Shown: one piece after another, positions 17,242 to 26,148 of the stretch
Layout: the number at the start of each line of letters is the position of its first letter
Position numbering within the stretch: position 1 is the first letter of the stretch
DNA from: Propionispira arboris
GTDB lineage: Bacteria; Bacillota; Negativicutes; Selenomonadales; Selenomonadaceae
Length of the DNA stretch: 64,000 nt
Reading direction: 5' to 3'
Assembly (NCBI RefSeq): GCF_900109225.1
Contig: NZ_FNZK01000019.1
Location: forward strand, 46,222 to 110,221
Position numbers and translations under genes: made by a program
The notes under the pieces: generated by a model
Told to the model about the DNA's origin: nothing
The model's input: the letters and a program-made list of their open reading frames with translations, nothing else
Databases searched by the model: none

Positions 17242-18600
17242 TTAACAAATATTATGCTTGTACCAAGCTGTTCCAGCCAGTCGTTTTATATAGAAACTAC
17301 CACGGAATAACCAATCAACAAACATACCCATCCATACCCCTTCAATGCCAAAGCCTAATTTTATACCCAATAAATACCCGCCAAAGATTCTGAAGATCCA
17401 CATTCCTAGCAATGAAATAATCATTGTATACGTGGCATCTCCAGCCCCTTTTAATCCAGCCGGCAAAACAAAAGATATTGCCCAAACTACCATAAAAGCA
17501 GAATTCATAATCAATAAATCCAAAACCATTTTTGTAATAACCAAGTCTCTGGTATACCAGAGTACAACCCCCGGATAAAATGGAATACATGTCAAGGCAA
17601 ATATTGTTAAACAAGCTGTGGCGAGCTTTAGTATGTATATTACGTTTTCCTTTGCTTTAGCAATATTTCTTTTCCCGATAGATTGTGCAACCATTGTAGT
17701 AGCAACTACACCTAATGCATTACCTGGTATATTCAACATTGCCGAAATATAGATTGCAATATAATTAGCGGCAATTGCTTCGGTGCCCAAACTAACAATA
17801 TAAATCTGTGTAATAATTTTACCACCGTTAAAAAGCAATGCTTCTATTGCTGCAGGAATACCTACACTAAAAATCTTTTTAATTAAATCCAAATTTGGTC
17901 TAAAATAAAATGGATTTCCTATCTTTAAAAAACCAATACCATGTGCATAAAAGGCAATTGCCAGTAATCCACCAATTATGCGTGAAATTCCTATTCCTAA
18001 TGCCGCCCCCACGATTCCAAGCCCTGTAATTTCAAAAGAATATTCTTGTGTATGAAATTGTACCCCATATATAAAAGTATAACTCAATAGAATATTCAAC
18101 ATATTCATAATAATATTAATGAACATCGGCAATTTCGTATTTCCTACACCACGAAATATCCCGCAAATAATTAATTCGATAGCAATAAATGGATAGGTAA
18201 ATATTGTTATTTCCCAAAAAGAAATAGCATTTTCCATAACACAAGGCTCTGCCTCATTGTACAAAAAATATAAGATCGTGTGTTCATAATATCCTATTAT
18301 TATAGTTATAAGTATTGATATAAATGTACCTATATACAATATCTGCTTTCCACTTTCATTCGATAAATTACGTTCTTTTCTTCCATAAAATTGCGCAACA
18401 AGGACCGTTCCACCTATTGCGAGTCCTGAAAAAGCATATATTATGACTATATTAAAAGAATCAATCATGCCGATTGCAGAAACAACTTCTTTTCCTAAAC
18501 TACTAGCTATAATTGAGTTTAAAAACCCCATGATTAATATACAAAATTGCTCCACCATAACCGGAATAGCTAAATTCATAACATCTTTATGAAATAACAT
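17242..18600 (-). CDS. MATE family efflux transporter
   Basis: 452 residues, about 12 hydrophobic segments in two matching halves, as in MATE sodium- or proton-driven drug/metabolite exporters. N-terminal features include AIPVMVEQFC and the VAQFYGRKE motif after TM2, mirrored by VAQSIGKRN in the second half. Substrate cannot be assigned; a NorM/DinF-like multidrug role is the default. It stands upstream of the flavoprotein gene, possibly one transcript. Confidence 0.9.
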   Translation of the reverse strand: MLFHKDVMNLAIPVMVEQFCILIMGFLNSIIASSLGKEVVSAIGMIDSFNIVIIYAFSGLAIGGTVLVAQFYGRKERNLSNESGKQILYIGTFISILITIIIGYYEHTILYFLYNEAEPCVMENAISFWEITIFTYPFIAIELIICGIFRGVGNTKLPMFINIIMNMLNILLSYTFIYGVQFHTQEYSFEITGLGIVGAALGIGISRIIGGLLAIAFYAHGIGFLKIGNPFYFRPNLDLIKKIFSVGIPAAIEALLFNGGKIITQIYIVSLGTEAIAANYIAIYISAMLNIPGNALGVVATTMVAQSIGKRNIAKAKENVIYILKLATACLTIFALTCIPFYPGVVLWYTRDLVITKMVLDLLIMNSAFMVVWAISFVLPAGLKGAGDATYTMIISLLGMWIFRIFGGYLLGIKLGFGIEGVWMGMFVDWLFRGSFYIKRLAGTAWYKHNIC

Positions 18601-18893
18601 TTTATATAATATCCCCTATAATTTTCTAGCCTCAATCTGAGCGTTTTAAGACTAACAAATCCATACGATAAGAGTTTCAACGAATCATTCATCGATATTC
18701 TCAGGATTTCCTTACGTACTTATACAGCTCTTTTTGATAAAAGCCTTCTCATATCATATCACCTGTACTACTATTTTTCCATATTTAGGTATTCACAATA
18801 TTTGCATTTTTAACATCAAACAAGTTGCAATATGATCTTTTACATGATAAAATCCAAAAGAATGTACTTAAAACGATGAATGGAGCTGTAGTC

Positions 18894-19469
18894 ATGAAAA
18901 AAATCTTATTATTCCTACTATTATTCTTACTATCAACAACAACGGTATTTGCAGAATCAACACCAACAGTAACTCAGAAAAACTACACTGTTGCAATTAT
19001 TCCATATCTAAATACTACCGAAGAAACAAAAGATTTCGTAAAAGACGTTGTTCAATCCAAATATGCGGAAGAATTTACAACAAAGAGCTTCAATATTGTC
19101 GCTGACGTAGATGTACAAAAAGCCTTACATACCGCTGGTTATGATGCCTCTAATATGGAATTACCAGAAAAAGATGTATTTGCCGCAGTAGCCAAAGAAA
19201 CAAAAGCTGATTATGTTGTTGCGATGGAAATAACAAATTTAATAAGCACTAGACATATGAGTTTCTTTTCCACAAAGGTAGAAACAAAAGCTAAACTAAA
19301 ATACAAGTTTTATAATACAAGCCAAGATAAACTCACTGCCTTCCAAACAACTGGAGATTCAGAAAATGTCGCCACACTCGTTGGAAATGTTGGATATAAA
19401 GCACCAATAACCACTGCATTGAATAAAGCTATGGATTCAGGATATGATAAAATCGTTAGTAATTTTTAA
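18894..19469 (+). CDS. Exported protein, CsgG/LpoB-like lipid-free fold, unknown function
   Basis: 191 residues from the ATG at 18894 (GGAG upstream), preferred over the open frame to 18825 because it begins with a clean signal peptide (MKKILLFLLL, cleavage near VFAES). The mature part has a pattern seen in CsgG/GNA1162/LpoB-like periplasmic domains: VAIIPYLNTT, then FNIVADVDVQKALHTAGYD, then KETKADYVVAMEI. This is an analogy from pattern only. Likely periplasmic or cell-surface. Single gene, closed by its own terminator. Confidence 0.7.
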   Translation: MKKILLFLLLFLLSTTTVFAESTPTVTQKNYTVAIIPYLNTTEETKDFVKDVVQSKYAEEFTTKSFNIVADVDVQKALHTAGYDASNMELPEKDVFAAVAKETKADYVVAMEITNLISTRHMSFFSTKVETKAKLKYKFYNTSQDKLTAFQTTGDSENVATLVGNVGYKAPITTALNKAMDSGYDKIVSNF

Positions 19470-19493
19470 AATTGCCTAAATGTATCAACAGTA

Positions 19494-19524
19494 AAAACAG
19501 GAGCCATTCGGTTCCTGTTTTTTT
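19494..19524 (+). terminator. Rho-independent terminator after the exported protein gene
   Basis: AACAGGAGCC and GGTTCCTGTT flank an ATTC loop, followed by a run of T (19518-19524). Confidence 0.9.
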
Positions 19525-19645
19525 GTCCCGAAAGATGATCACAGGTAAGACATTTTTCAAACCATCAAGTTTCACGAAATAACACACTTTTTTTGAAAAC
19601 GTGAGTCACTCTGTGACTTACACCAACACCTGCCGTTTTATCGTC

Positions 19646-20113
19646 TTATAAAATTGGTAAGCACATCTCATGTTCCATTTCCACAAAACCATATTTTTTA
19701 TACAATGGTTTGCCCATAGTTGTTGCTTCAAGCGAAATAAATGTAATATGTCTCGATTTTGCTTCCTTAACAAGGCAATCTAACATTTTTATTGCAATGC
19801 CTTGTTTACGATATTGGGGTACAGTATACATATTCATAATATAAGCTTTTTCACCACTTGGATTTTCATAAGTAGGCATGACTCTATAAAAGCTCACGCC
19901 ACCGGCTCCTACAAAAAGGGCATTCTTATAAACTAAATATGCAATATGTGTTCCATTTGCTAAGCTGTGTTTATAATACTTATATGATTCTTGTTCTATC
20001 ATGGACATATCAACATCATCATTCAGTTTGTTAGCTGCACGTAATACTTGAATTCTTGTTTTTATGAGTGTATCAATATCATCTATACTTGCTGTTTGGT
20101 ATCGCAAATTCAA
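19646..20113 (-). CDS. GNAT family N-acetyltransferase
   Basis: 155 residues. The acetyl-CoA pyrophosphate loop is QYRKQGIAIKML (about 107-118), preceded by the beta-strand YIMNMYTVP and followed by the terminal GKPLYKKYGFVEME, the usual GNAT ending. Acceptor substrate unknown. The frame starts with TTG at 20113, with AGGGTGG 4-5 nt before it; no in-frame ATG near the expected N-terminus fits better. Stand-alone between a terminator and the LysR gene, which is on the same strand 166 bp upstream. Confidence 0.88.
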   Translation of the reverse strand: MNLRYQTASIDDIDTLIKTRIQVLRAANKLNDDVDMSMIEQESYKYYKHSLANGTHIAYLVYKNALFVGAGGVSFYRVMPTYENPSGEKAYIMNMYTVPQYRKQGIAIKMLDCLVKEAKSRHITFISLEATTMGKPLYKKYGFVEMEHEMCLPIL

Positions 20114-20279
20114 AAATCCACCCTTTCTCTACTTTAGAAATTAAGAAAATTTACATTTTTTTAATTTACACAAAGATAATCAATAATCTTATAATTATAA
20201 AACTTTCGTTCTATAATTTCAACGCAAAACAACATACTGCTATTCAGCTAATGAATTTTGTTTTTGACGAGAATCTTTT

Positions 20280-21152
20280 TTACATAAAATTTTCTTTGAT
20301 AAATTTGATGAGAATTCGTTCATCAGTGTAAATCTGCCGACCTTTTTTCATTACAATGCCCGCCTCAAGATACAGCGGCTCTTTTACTGATATCGATATA
20401 ATATCATCATCTGGCAAAATTGCATGCCGCATCAAAAAAGACGAGGCAATTTTTTGCCTTACAAGATTTCTCACTGTATGCAAATAAGGTGAATAATGTA
20501 TCACATTCGGTTTAAAACCTTGCTTCGTAAATACCTGATGGACTAAATGCGTGAGATTGAATGTACCATCCAGCAGAACCAAAACTTCATCTTTTATATC
20601 CTCTATGGTAATAAACGGTCTCTGAGCAAAATATGAACTCTTGAAGGTACAAAAACAGCATTCTGCCACACCAAGTTTTCGATAAGTAAAGCTTTCGTCA
20701 CAATCCTCGGTATAATTCATAAGTGCTAAATCCAGTTTCTCATCCTTTAACATACGCAGAGAATTCACTGGCCCAGTTTCAATAATTTCCACTACAATTT
20801 CCGGGTATTTTTCTCGAAATTTCCCTAATAATAGTGGTGTAATATGCATACCAATTTGTGGAGGTACTGCCACACGGATATGATTTCGCCTATGCGTCAT
20901 ATCATTGATTTCATGTTCCAAATGATCTATTTCTTCTAATATAGGACGAATCCTCGCCAACAAAATATTTCCATCTCTTGAAATAAGAATCTTTTTACCA
21001 TTACGTCGAAAGAGATTTAGCCCCGTTTCTGCTTCAAGTGTCTGCATCGCTACGCTAACCGTTGGCTGTGATACATGCAGAGTTTCTGCAGCTTTTGTGA
21101 TATTTTGCCAACGGCAGACCTCATAAAAGTACCGCATTTGAATAACATTCAT
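20280..21152 (-). CDS. LysR family transcriptional regulator
   Basis: 290 residues. The N-terminal winged HTH (about 1-60) has the typical NITKAAETLHVSQPTVSVAMQTLE, and residues about 90-290 form the periplasmic-binding-type effector domain starting at IRVAVPPQIG. The gene starts next to a perfect 23-bp inverted repeat and is divergent from a 63-residue reading frame, the standard LysR-target layout. Effector and target function are unknown. Confidence 0.92.
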   Translation of the reverse strand: MNVIQMRYFYEVCRWQNITKAAETLHVSQPTVSVAMQTLEAETGLNLFRRNGKKILISRDGNILLARIRPILEEIDHLEHEINDMTHRRNHIRVAVPPQIGMHITPLLLGKFREKYPEIVVEIIETGPVNSLRMLKDEKLDLALMNYTEDCDESFTYRKLGVAECCFCTFKSSYFAQRPFITIEDIKDEVLVLLDGTFNLTHLVHQVFTKQGFKPNVIHYSPYLHTVRNLVRQKIASSFLMRHAILPDDDIISISVKEPLYLEAGIVMKKGRQIYTDERILIKFIKENFM

Positions 21153-21192
21153 AACGTATTTCCGCCTCCATCTACAAAGATTCCAACGGTTT

Positions 21193-21241
21193 AATTATAG
21201 CATATCTATATAGTTTTTAACTATATAGATATGCTATAATT
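21193..21241. promoter_or_regulatory. 23-bp perfect inverted repeat in the LysR divergent promoter region
   Basis: AATTATAGCATATCTATATAGTT (broken here as two arms, 21193-21215 and 21219-21241) with a TTT loop. Both strands carry a TATAAT element at the outer edge (minus-strand copy at 21193-21198 region, plus-strand copy at 21235-21240). It fits a LysR binding site that overlaps back-to-back promoters. Confidence 0.6.
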
Positions 21242-21320
21242 GTATTTCCCTTTTCCATCAATTTTGTTAATAATAAAAGAAAGAATCTTTTTAACTATAA
21301 GCAGAAAGAGGGTATCCATC

Positions 21321-21512
21321 ATGACTCATACAGTCAGAATATATAATATAGTACCAAAAATTTTTGACAAACTTGATACGTATCGCAACAAAAAAATGCA
21401 GCAAGCCAAAGAATGCTGTCACCAATACGAAAAAGGCCATAAACCCTATCCTGATCTAAAAAACGAGGATATTGTTTCTTTCAACGCAAAATTCTTTGAC
21501 GATCTCAGTTGA
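21321..21512 (+). CDS. Small protein of unknown function (63 aa)
   Basis: 63 residues from the ATG at 21321 with AGAGGG about 9 nt upstream. Highly charged, no membrane segment; contains CCHQYEKGHKPYPDL. I do not recognise a family. Its reality is supported by position: it begins right after the LysR-type palindrome in the divergent direction and is closed by a strong terminator at 21548-21587, so it is the only candidate target of that regulator on the plus strand. Confidence 0.6.
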   Translation: MTHTVRIYNIVPKIFDKLDTYRNKKMQQAKECCHQYEKGHKPYPDLKNEDIVSFNAKFFDDLS

Positions 21513-21547
21513 GACTGAAACCTAAAACCTTGTAAAAATTGCACGCT

Positions 21548-21587
21548 AAAAAAGTGATTCCTACCATATACCGGAATCACTTTTTTT
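21548..21587. terminator. Bidirectional terminator between convergent genes
   Basis: AAAAAAGTGATTCC (21548-21561) pairs with GGAATCACTTTTTT (21573-21586), giving a U-tract in both directions. Serves the 63-residue gene and the exported-protein gene at 21626. Confidence 0.9.
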
Positions 21588-21625
21588 CATATGTTAATAA
21601 ATTAAATGTTTGAGTGTCTGCAAGA

Positions 21626-22294
21626 TCAAATCTGATTCGTGACAAACGGAATTTCTCCACCTGATCCAACTTTTGGAATAGTAATGTTTGGTTTTTTATA
21701 AACGCATACCAATGTATTGTTTTCATAGACAAAATAGCCAACTGGTCCAGACAGACAATCTTTAGGAATTAAGTACTGCTGTCCCCCGCCAATTCCATAC
21801 GTTATATTTGCCTTACACTGTCCACCAGCAACTTCAATGAAATTGACTGATTCCGGTAACTTGATTTGATAAGCGGCAATAATCTGCCGATCACCCCATT
21901 CATTGTTTTTAAATACCTGTAATTTTTCGGCAAGCTCTCTAGCAGAATGTGCAGCCTGAAGCGTTTCTTGATTCGTATAAAAATCACTAGCACCGCCTGC
22001 AGTATAAAGAGCATAAACAAAATCCCCCTTCTTCAATTTAACTAATGCATAGTCATCTTGCTTATAGTTTTTGACTTGGTTTGATTTCGCTATATCGACA
22101 ATGGTAGCAGTCTGATACGTGTATTCACCATTTGGATCTGAGTTATACACTGCATTTGCCGCAGTAATTGTACTACTGGAAAATACAAATAATAATGTTG
22201 CGAAAATAATTGATTGCAAACGTTTAGCTTTATCAACACTAATAATTCTAAACCAAGCCAGCCTTGCCCGTTGTGTTATTTTTGTAGTTGTCAT
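21626..22294 (-). CDS. Exported hypothetical protein
   Basis: 222 residues from the second of two close ATGs (22294); GGAGG lies 7-8 nt upstream of it and too near the first (22300). A basic N-terminus of about 28 residues is followed by a hydrophobic core and a cleavage-like site near TITAANA, so it is probably secreted across the inner membrane. The mature part is unrecognised; it includes an ANITYGIGGGQQYLIPKDC stretch and two or three cysteines that might form disulfides. The upstream leader holds a possible structured RNA. Confidence 0.6.
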   Translation of the reverse strand: MTTTKITQRARLAWFRIISVDKAKRLQSIIFATLLFVFSSSTITAANAVYNSDPNGEYTYQTATIVDIAKSNQVKNYKQDDYALVKLKKGDFVYALYTAGGASDFYTNQETLQAAHSARELAEKLQVFKNNEWGDRQIIAAYQIKLPESVNFIEVAGGQCKANITYGIGGGQQYLIPKDCLSGPVGYFVYENNTLVCVYKKPNITIPKVGSGGEIPFVTNQI

Positions 22295-22348
22295 TTTCAT
22301 TCCTCCATTATTATAAATATATATATTTATAGAATACAGTTTACAGGG

Positions 22349-22395
22349 ATCGACCGCAAGCCGCAAATTACTGTTACGACAGTAGCTTCGTCGAT
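22349..22395 (-). other. Potential structured 5' leader of the exported-protein gene
   Basis: On the minus strand ATCGAC and GTCGAT (outer), AAGC and GCTT (middle) and TACTG and CAGTA (inner) can nest into one branched-free helix with an asymmetric bulge (AATTTGCG). It lies about 55 nt before the start codon. It does not match a riboswitch consensus I know; chance pairing is possible. Confidence 0.25.
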
Positions 22396-22535
22396 TTTTG
22401 CTGTTAAATTATACTTTGCCCTTTTCCATTCCTCCATAATATAACATTGTAATTAAAAACATAGTTTGGCACGAATATATTCATAACAGTTGTTTCTATT
22501 CATTATGTTAACTTTTTTATAATAAAAAATATAAA

Positions 22536-22585
22536 AAAAGCACACAAATGTTGAAAAATATTTCCATCAAAATTTGTGTGCTTTT
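22536..22585. terminator. Terminator downstream of the alpha-galactosidase gene
   Basis: AAAAGCACACAAAT (22536-22549) pairs with ATTTGTGTGCTTTT (22572-22585). Read leftwards it ends in a T-run and closes the galactosidase transcript. Confidence 0.85.
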
Positions 22586-22617
22586 ATTATATTTATACTA
22601 TCAGAAGATACTTTTAT

Positions 22618-24879
22618 TTATTGTATTTTTTTCAGATGCCAAATAAATGCTGCATAATCTCCGTTGATTATTGGTGAAACCATTCCGGCAAATAGTTTGT
22701 CTCTTCCACCTGATCCATCAATATTCACATTACCAGAAACTGTATCTGGTACATTAAGTCCTACATACATGAGTTCGTCACCACCATATATGGTATCAGT
22801 AAGCCTATCTTGGTATTGTCCGTTTGGATCAAGCCCTACAATACGCAGGCTAGTGAAATTAGGATTAGGCTCAGCACTCTGGCGGAAAAAGCTGACAACT
22901 GCTTCGCTTTTATCTTTAGATACAAAGGTCCAAGCGACTTCATTACCTTCAAATGGACTCTTCAAACGATAAAATTCCCCAAATTGAATAACTTTACGAA
23001 TTTCCTTATAAAATGCAACTTGAGCTTTAATTTGTCTCTTTTCTCCAGCACTAAGTTTCGTTAGATCAAGCTCATAACCATAATTGCCTCCCATAGCAGC
23101 AATACCACGTGTCGCAAATGGAGTAACACGCTGTACCTGATGATTGGGAACAGCAGAAACGTGACAGCCCATAGCAATATTAGGATAAACTAAGGACGTG
23201 CCATACTGTATTTTAAGCCGTTCCATCGCATCTGTATCATCACTAGTCCAGGTTTGCGGCATGTAAGCAAGAATACCTGGATCAAAACGTCCGCCGCCAC
23301 CAGAGCAACTTTCAAATAAGATAGCAGGGAAATTTGCCGTAATTGTATCCATAATATAGTAAAGACCGAGCATATATCGATGAGCCGTTTCACGTTGTCT
23401 CTGTGGGGGAAGTTTAGTTGAACCGATTTCTGTCATATTACGATTCATATCCCATTTCACATACTCAATATTGGCACTTTTTAGTACATCACTAACAACT
23501 TTAATTATATAATCACACACTTCTTTCTGGGTGAGGTCTAAGATAAGCTGACGGCGAGCTTGTGAACGGTTACGTCCATCAATATGCAAACACCAATCTG
23601 GATGCATTTTATATAAATTACTAATCGGACAAACCATTTCAGGTTCAAACCAAATACCAAATTTGAGCCCCATGTCATTAATCTCATCAACAAGCTTCTT
23701 TAACCCGCCGCTGAGTTTATTTTCATTAACAAACCAATCCCCCAACGAGCAATTATCGCTGTCACGTTCACCAAACCAGCCATCATCTAAGACAAATAAT
23801 TCAATGCCGAAAGTACTCGCCTGTTTCGCAATGGCTTTTATTTTGGTTTCATTAAAATCAAAATAAGTAGCTTCCCAATTGTTGATTAGAATAGGCCGTT
23901 CTTTATCTCGCCAGGTACCACGCATCAAACGTTTGCTATAAAAGTTTTGAAAAACATGGGACATTCCTGTCAAACCTTTGTCCGAATAAACAAGAATCGC
24001 TTCTGGAGACTGGAACTCTTCACCTGATTCTAATAACCAAGTAAAATCAAATGGATTCATACCAATCTGCATTCTACTATTACCGTACATGTCAACTTCT
24101 GTATTCGCTAAAAAATTGCCACTGTAGACCAGACTCATAGCATAAACATCGCCGCTCTGTTCTGTTGTTTCTGGTCTGATCAATGCCAAAAATGGATTTT
24201 GCGCATGGCTGCTAGCACCTCTGCGACTTTCAATGCATTGTCCACCGCTGCGTAAATGCGTACGAATGATATGGCGTTCTCTCGCCCAAGACCCAGAAAG
24301 TTGAATCATTTCAAATTTATTTTCCTTAAAATCAACATTTGCACTCAGCACGCGTTGTATTTTGACAGGGCTACTACTTTTATTAACAATTTTGACAGAA
24401 CGAGCAATCGTTTCATAACCATCAAAAACAGAAAAAGATAGTATTGCTTCTACCGATTTAGCTGCATCGCACAAAATAATTTCTAAAGTCTGTGCTTCAC
24501 TGTCATTCTCTACATACGTAGCAGGCAGCCCAATAAGTGGCGGCTTACCTAAAATAATTTTATGCGAAATATAACGAAAATCAGTAGCCGACGTACCATC
24601 TGCATATTCAAGTTCTACAGCAGGTACACGCATATCGGTAGCCCCATATCCAGGATATTCCTGCGGTAAAGATTCCAAATGAAACCTCTCCCTATTATCT
24701 GTATTAGCTAAAAAACTACCCCATTCCTTCAGTCTAACAATATAGTCCAAATTATCAGTCCTAAGCGTATGTCCCCAGTAGAGATGCAAAAGATGCCCAC
24801 TATCTAAGACTTTCATAATATAACTACTTTTGTTGCTTTTTAAATGAAAGGTTTTACTTTTCTCATCAAAAATAATCAA
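22618..24879 (-). CDS. Alpha-galactosidase, glycoside hydrolase family 36
   Basis: 753 residues, typical GH36 size (beta-supersandwich, TIM barrel, C-terminal sheet). Hydrolyses terminal alpha-1,6-galactose from melibiose, raffinose or stachyose. Seen: VLDDGWFG, the nucleophile aspartate in KWDMNRNM, ESCSGGGGRFD for galactose recognition and the acid/base region WTSDDTDAMERL. There is no signal peptide, so it acts on imported sugars, yet no sugar transporter is adjacent. The only in-frame start is TTG at 24879 with GAGGAG 8 nt upstream. Divergent from an AraC regulator. Confidence 0.95.
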   Translation of the reverse strand: MIIFDEKSKTFHLKSNKSSYIMKVLDSGHLLHLYWGHTLRTDNLDYIVRLKEWGSFLANTDNRERFHLESLPQEYPGYGATDMRVPAVELEYADGTSATDFRYISHKIILGKPPLIGLPATYVENDSEAQTLEIILCDAAKSVEAILSFSVFDGYETIARSVKIVNKSSSPVKIQRVLSANVDFKENKFEMIQLSGSWARERHIIRTHLRSGGQCIESRRGASSHAQNPFLALIRPETTEQSGDVYAMSLVYSGNFLANTEVDMYGNSRMQIGMNPFDFTWLLESGEEFQSPEAILVYSDKGLTGMSHVFQNFYSKRLMRGTWRDKERPILINNWEATYFDFNETKIKAIAKQASTFGIELFVLDDGWFGERDSDNCSLGDWFVNENKLSGGLKKLVDEINDMGLKFGIWFEPEMVCPISNLYKMHPDWCLHIDGRNRSQARRQLILDLTQKEVCDYIIKVVSDVLKSANIEYVKWDMNRNMTEIGSTKLPPQRQRETAHRYMLGLYYIMDTITANFPAILFESCSGGGGRFDPGILAYMPQTWTSDDTDAMERLKIQYGTSLVYPNIAMGCHVSAVPNHQVQRVTPFATRGIAAMGGNYGYELDLTKLSAGEKRQIKAQVAFYKEIRKVIQFGEFYRLKSPFEGNEVAWTFVSKDKSEAVVSFFRQSAEPNPNFTSLRIVGLDPNGQYQDRLTDTIYGGDELMYVGLNVPDTVSGNVNIDGSGGRDKLFAGMVSPIINGDYAAFIWHLKKIQ

Positions 24880-25001
24880 TTCAACTTCTCCTCACAAACC
24901 GTATTGAAAACAAATTAGGTATTTACAGTTACGGTAATAATAATTTCCCATTTTAAGACCTTTAAGAAGTTATCTGGCACATGACAAAACCTTCTCTTTT
25001 C

Positions 25002-25041
25002 TTGTGAATGATACTCTATCTAGTATATAATATATGCTAGA
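25002..25041 (+). promoter_or_regulatory. Promoter and dyad between galactosidase and AraC genes
   Basis: TTGTGA (25002-25007), 18-nt spacer, TATAAT (25026-25031) for the araC gene. The dyad TCTAG (25019-25023)/CTAGA (25037-25041) with AT-rich centre spans the -10 and could be an autoregulatory site. Confidence 0.45.
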
Positions 25042-25131
25042 TGTATTTCTATGCTGATTGTTTCAAGAAATTGTCGTTATGTTGTATATCCTGTTTAAAA
25101 TCTATATTATAAGTATGAAAGGATTTTTCAT

Positions 25132-25977
25132 ATGCGAGGTGAATTTCAAGAGTTTACTGCACAATCAAATCTAAGCCGTTCACTAACATTATATTATGGA
25201 GGATGGGAGCACTGCTCCGCTTCACATGCTTTTGGACCAGCTATTCGCCAACATTATCTTCTACATTACATCGTATCGGGAAAAGGGTCTTATTATGTGC
25301 ACAACAAATGCTATCAACTAAAACAAAATGACGCCTTTTTGATTTGTCCCGGTGAATCCACATTTTATAAGGCCGATGACTCTGATCCCTGGAAATACTG
25401 CTGGATTAGTTTTGACGGCTATGAAGCTGCCGATATTTTAAAACGCTGCAGTTTATCAAAAAGTGCATTAATCTTTCATGATAAAAGCAATGGCAAACTG
25501 CAAAACAGCTTACTTGACTTAATTTACCATTATGAAAACTTCAATAACAATGAATATTCCACACTGAGTCAACTATATCAATGTTTTTCCTATATGCTTG
25601 AACAAGTCTCCCATATCAATGAAAAGTCTGCCTATGTTGAAGCTGCCATTGATTATATCTATCACAATTATAGTTACAATATAAAAATCACCGATATTGC
25701 AAAACATGTCAATCTTGACCGTACCTATCTATATCGTTTATTTAAAGATAGTTATACTATATCACCTCAACAATATCTTTTACAATTCCGTTTACAAGTT
25801 GCTGTGAATATGTTAGAAACTACGGATATAAACATTACTGAAATTTCTTATTCCTGCGGTTTTAAAGATACGCCGACATTTTGTAAGCATTTCAAGAAAT
25901 TTTACTGTGATACACCTTTACGTTACCGTAAAGAAAAGCACATTGCACTCGAAATAGAAAAAAATCTTAATCAGTAG
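25132..25977 (+). CDS. AraC family regulator, MsmR-like
   Basis: 281 residues. An N-terminal cupin sugar-sensing domain (about 20-150; HYLLHYIVSGKGSYYV, NDAFLICPGE) precedes two HTH motifs at the C-terminus (about 185-275; ITDIAKHVNLDRTYLYRLFK and ITEISYSCGFKDTPTFCKHFKKF). This layout is shared with MsmR/RafR activators of alpha-galactoside use, and the gene is divergent from the GH36 gene, so an alpha-galactoside-responsive activator is the likely role. Confidence 0.92.
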   Translation: MRGEFQEFTAQSNLSRSLTLYYGGWEHCSASHAFGPAIRQHYLLHYIVSGKGSYYVHNKCYQLKQNDAFLICPGESTFYKADDSDPWKYCWISFDGYEAADILKRCSLSKSALIFHDKSNGKLQNSLLDLIYHYENFNNNEYSTLSQLYQCFSYMLEQVSHINEKSAYVEAAIDYIYHNYSYNIKITDIAKHVNLDRTYLYRLFKDSYTISPQQYLLQFRLQVAVNMLETTDINITEISYSCGFKDTPTFCKHFKKFYCDTPLRYRKEKHIALEIEKNLNQ

Positions 25978-26015
25978 ATATTTAAATGATGTTTTTCACC
26001 CCTATTAAGCAGAAC

Positions 26016-26077
26016 AATGCCTCATTCTTACAATATCCAAAGAATATTTCTTATGGATATTGTAAGAATGAGGCATT
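26016..26077. terminator. Bidirectional terminator between araC and the aldolase gene
   Basis: Perfect 24-bp inverted repeat (26016-26039 with 26054-26077), inner loop itself foldable, T-rich on the right and A-rich on the left. Closes the convergent araC and fucose-operon transcripts. Confidence 0.88.
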
Positions 26078-26148
26078 ATTTTCTTTTTGAAGACGATTTA
26101 TAATAGCTTCTAAACATTTTACAATTTAATTGTAAAATCTAAATCAGT

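Noticed and set aside
22349..22395. c-di-GMP (GEMM) or other known riboswitch
   Set aside because: Some GCAAA and GACGAAGC-like pieces occur on the minus strand, but the conserved tetraloop receptor and spacing are absent.
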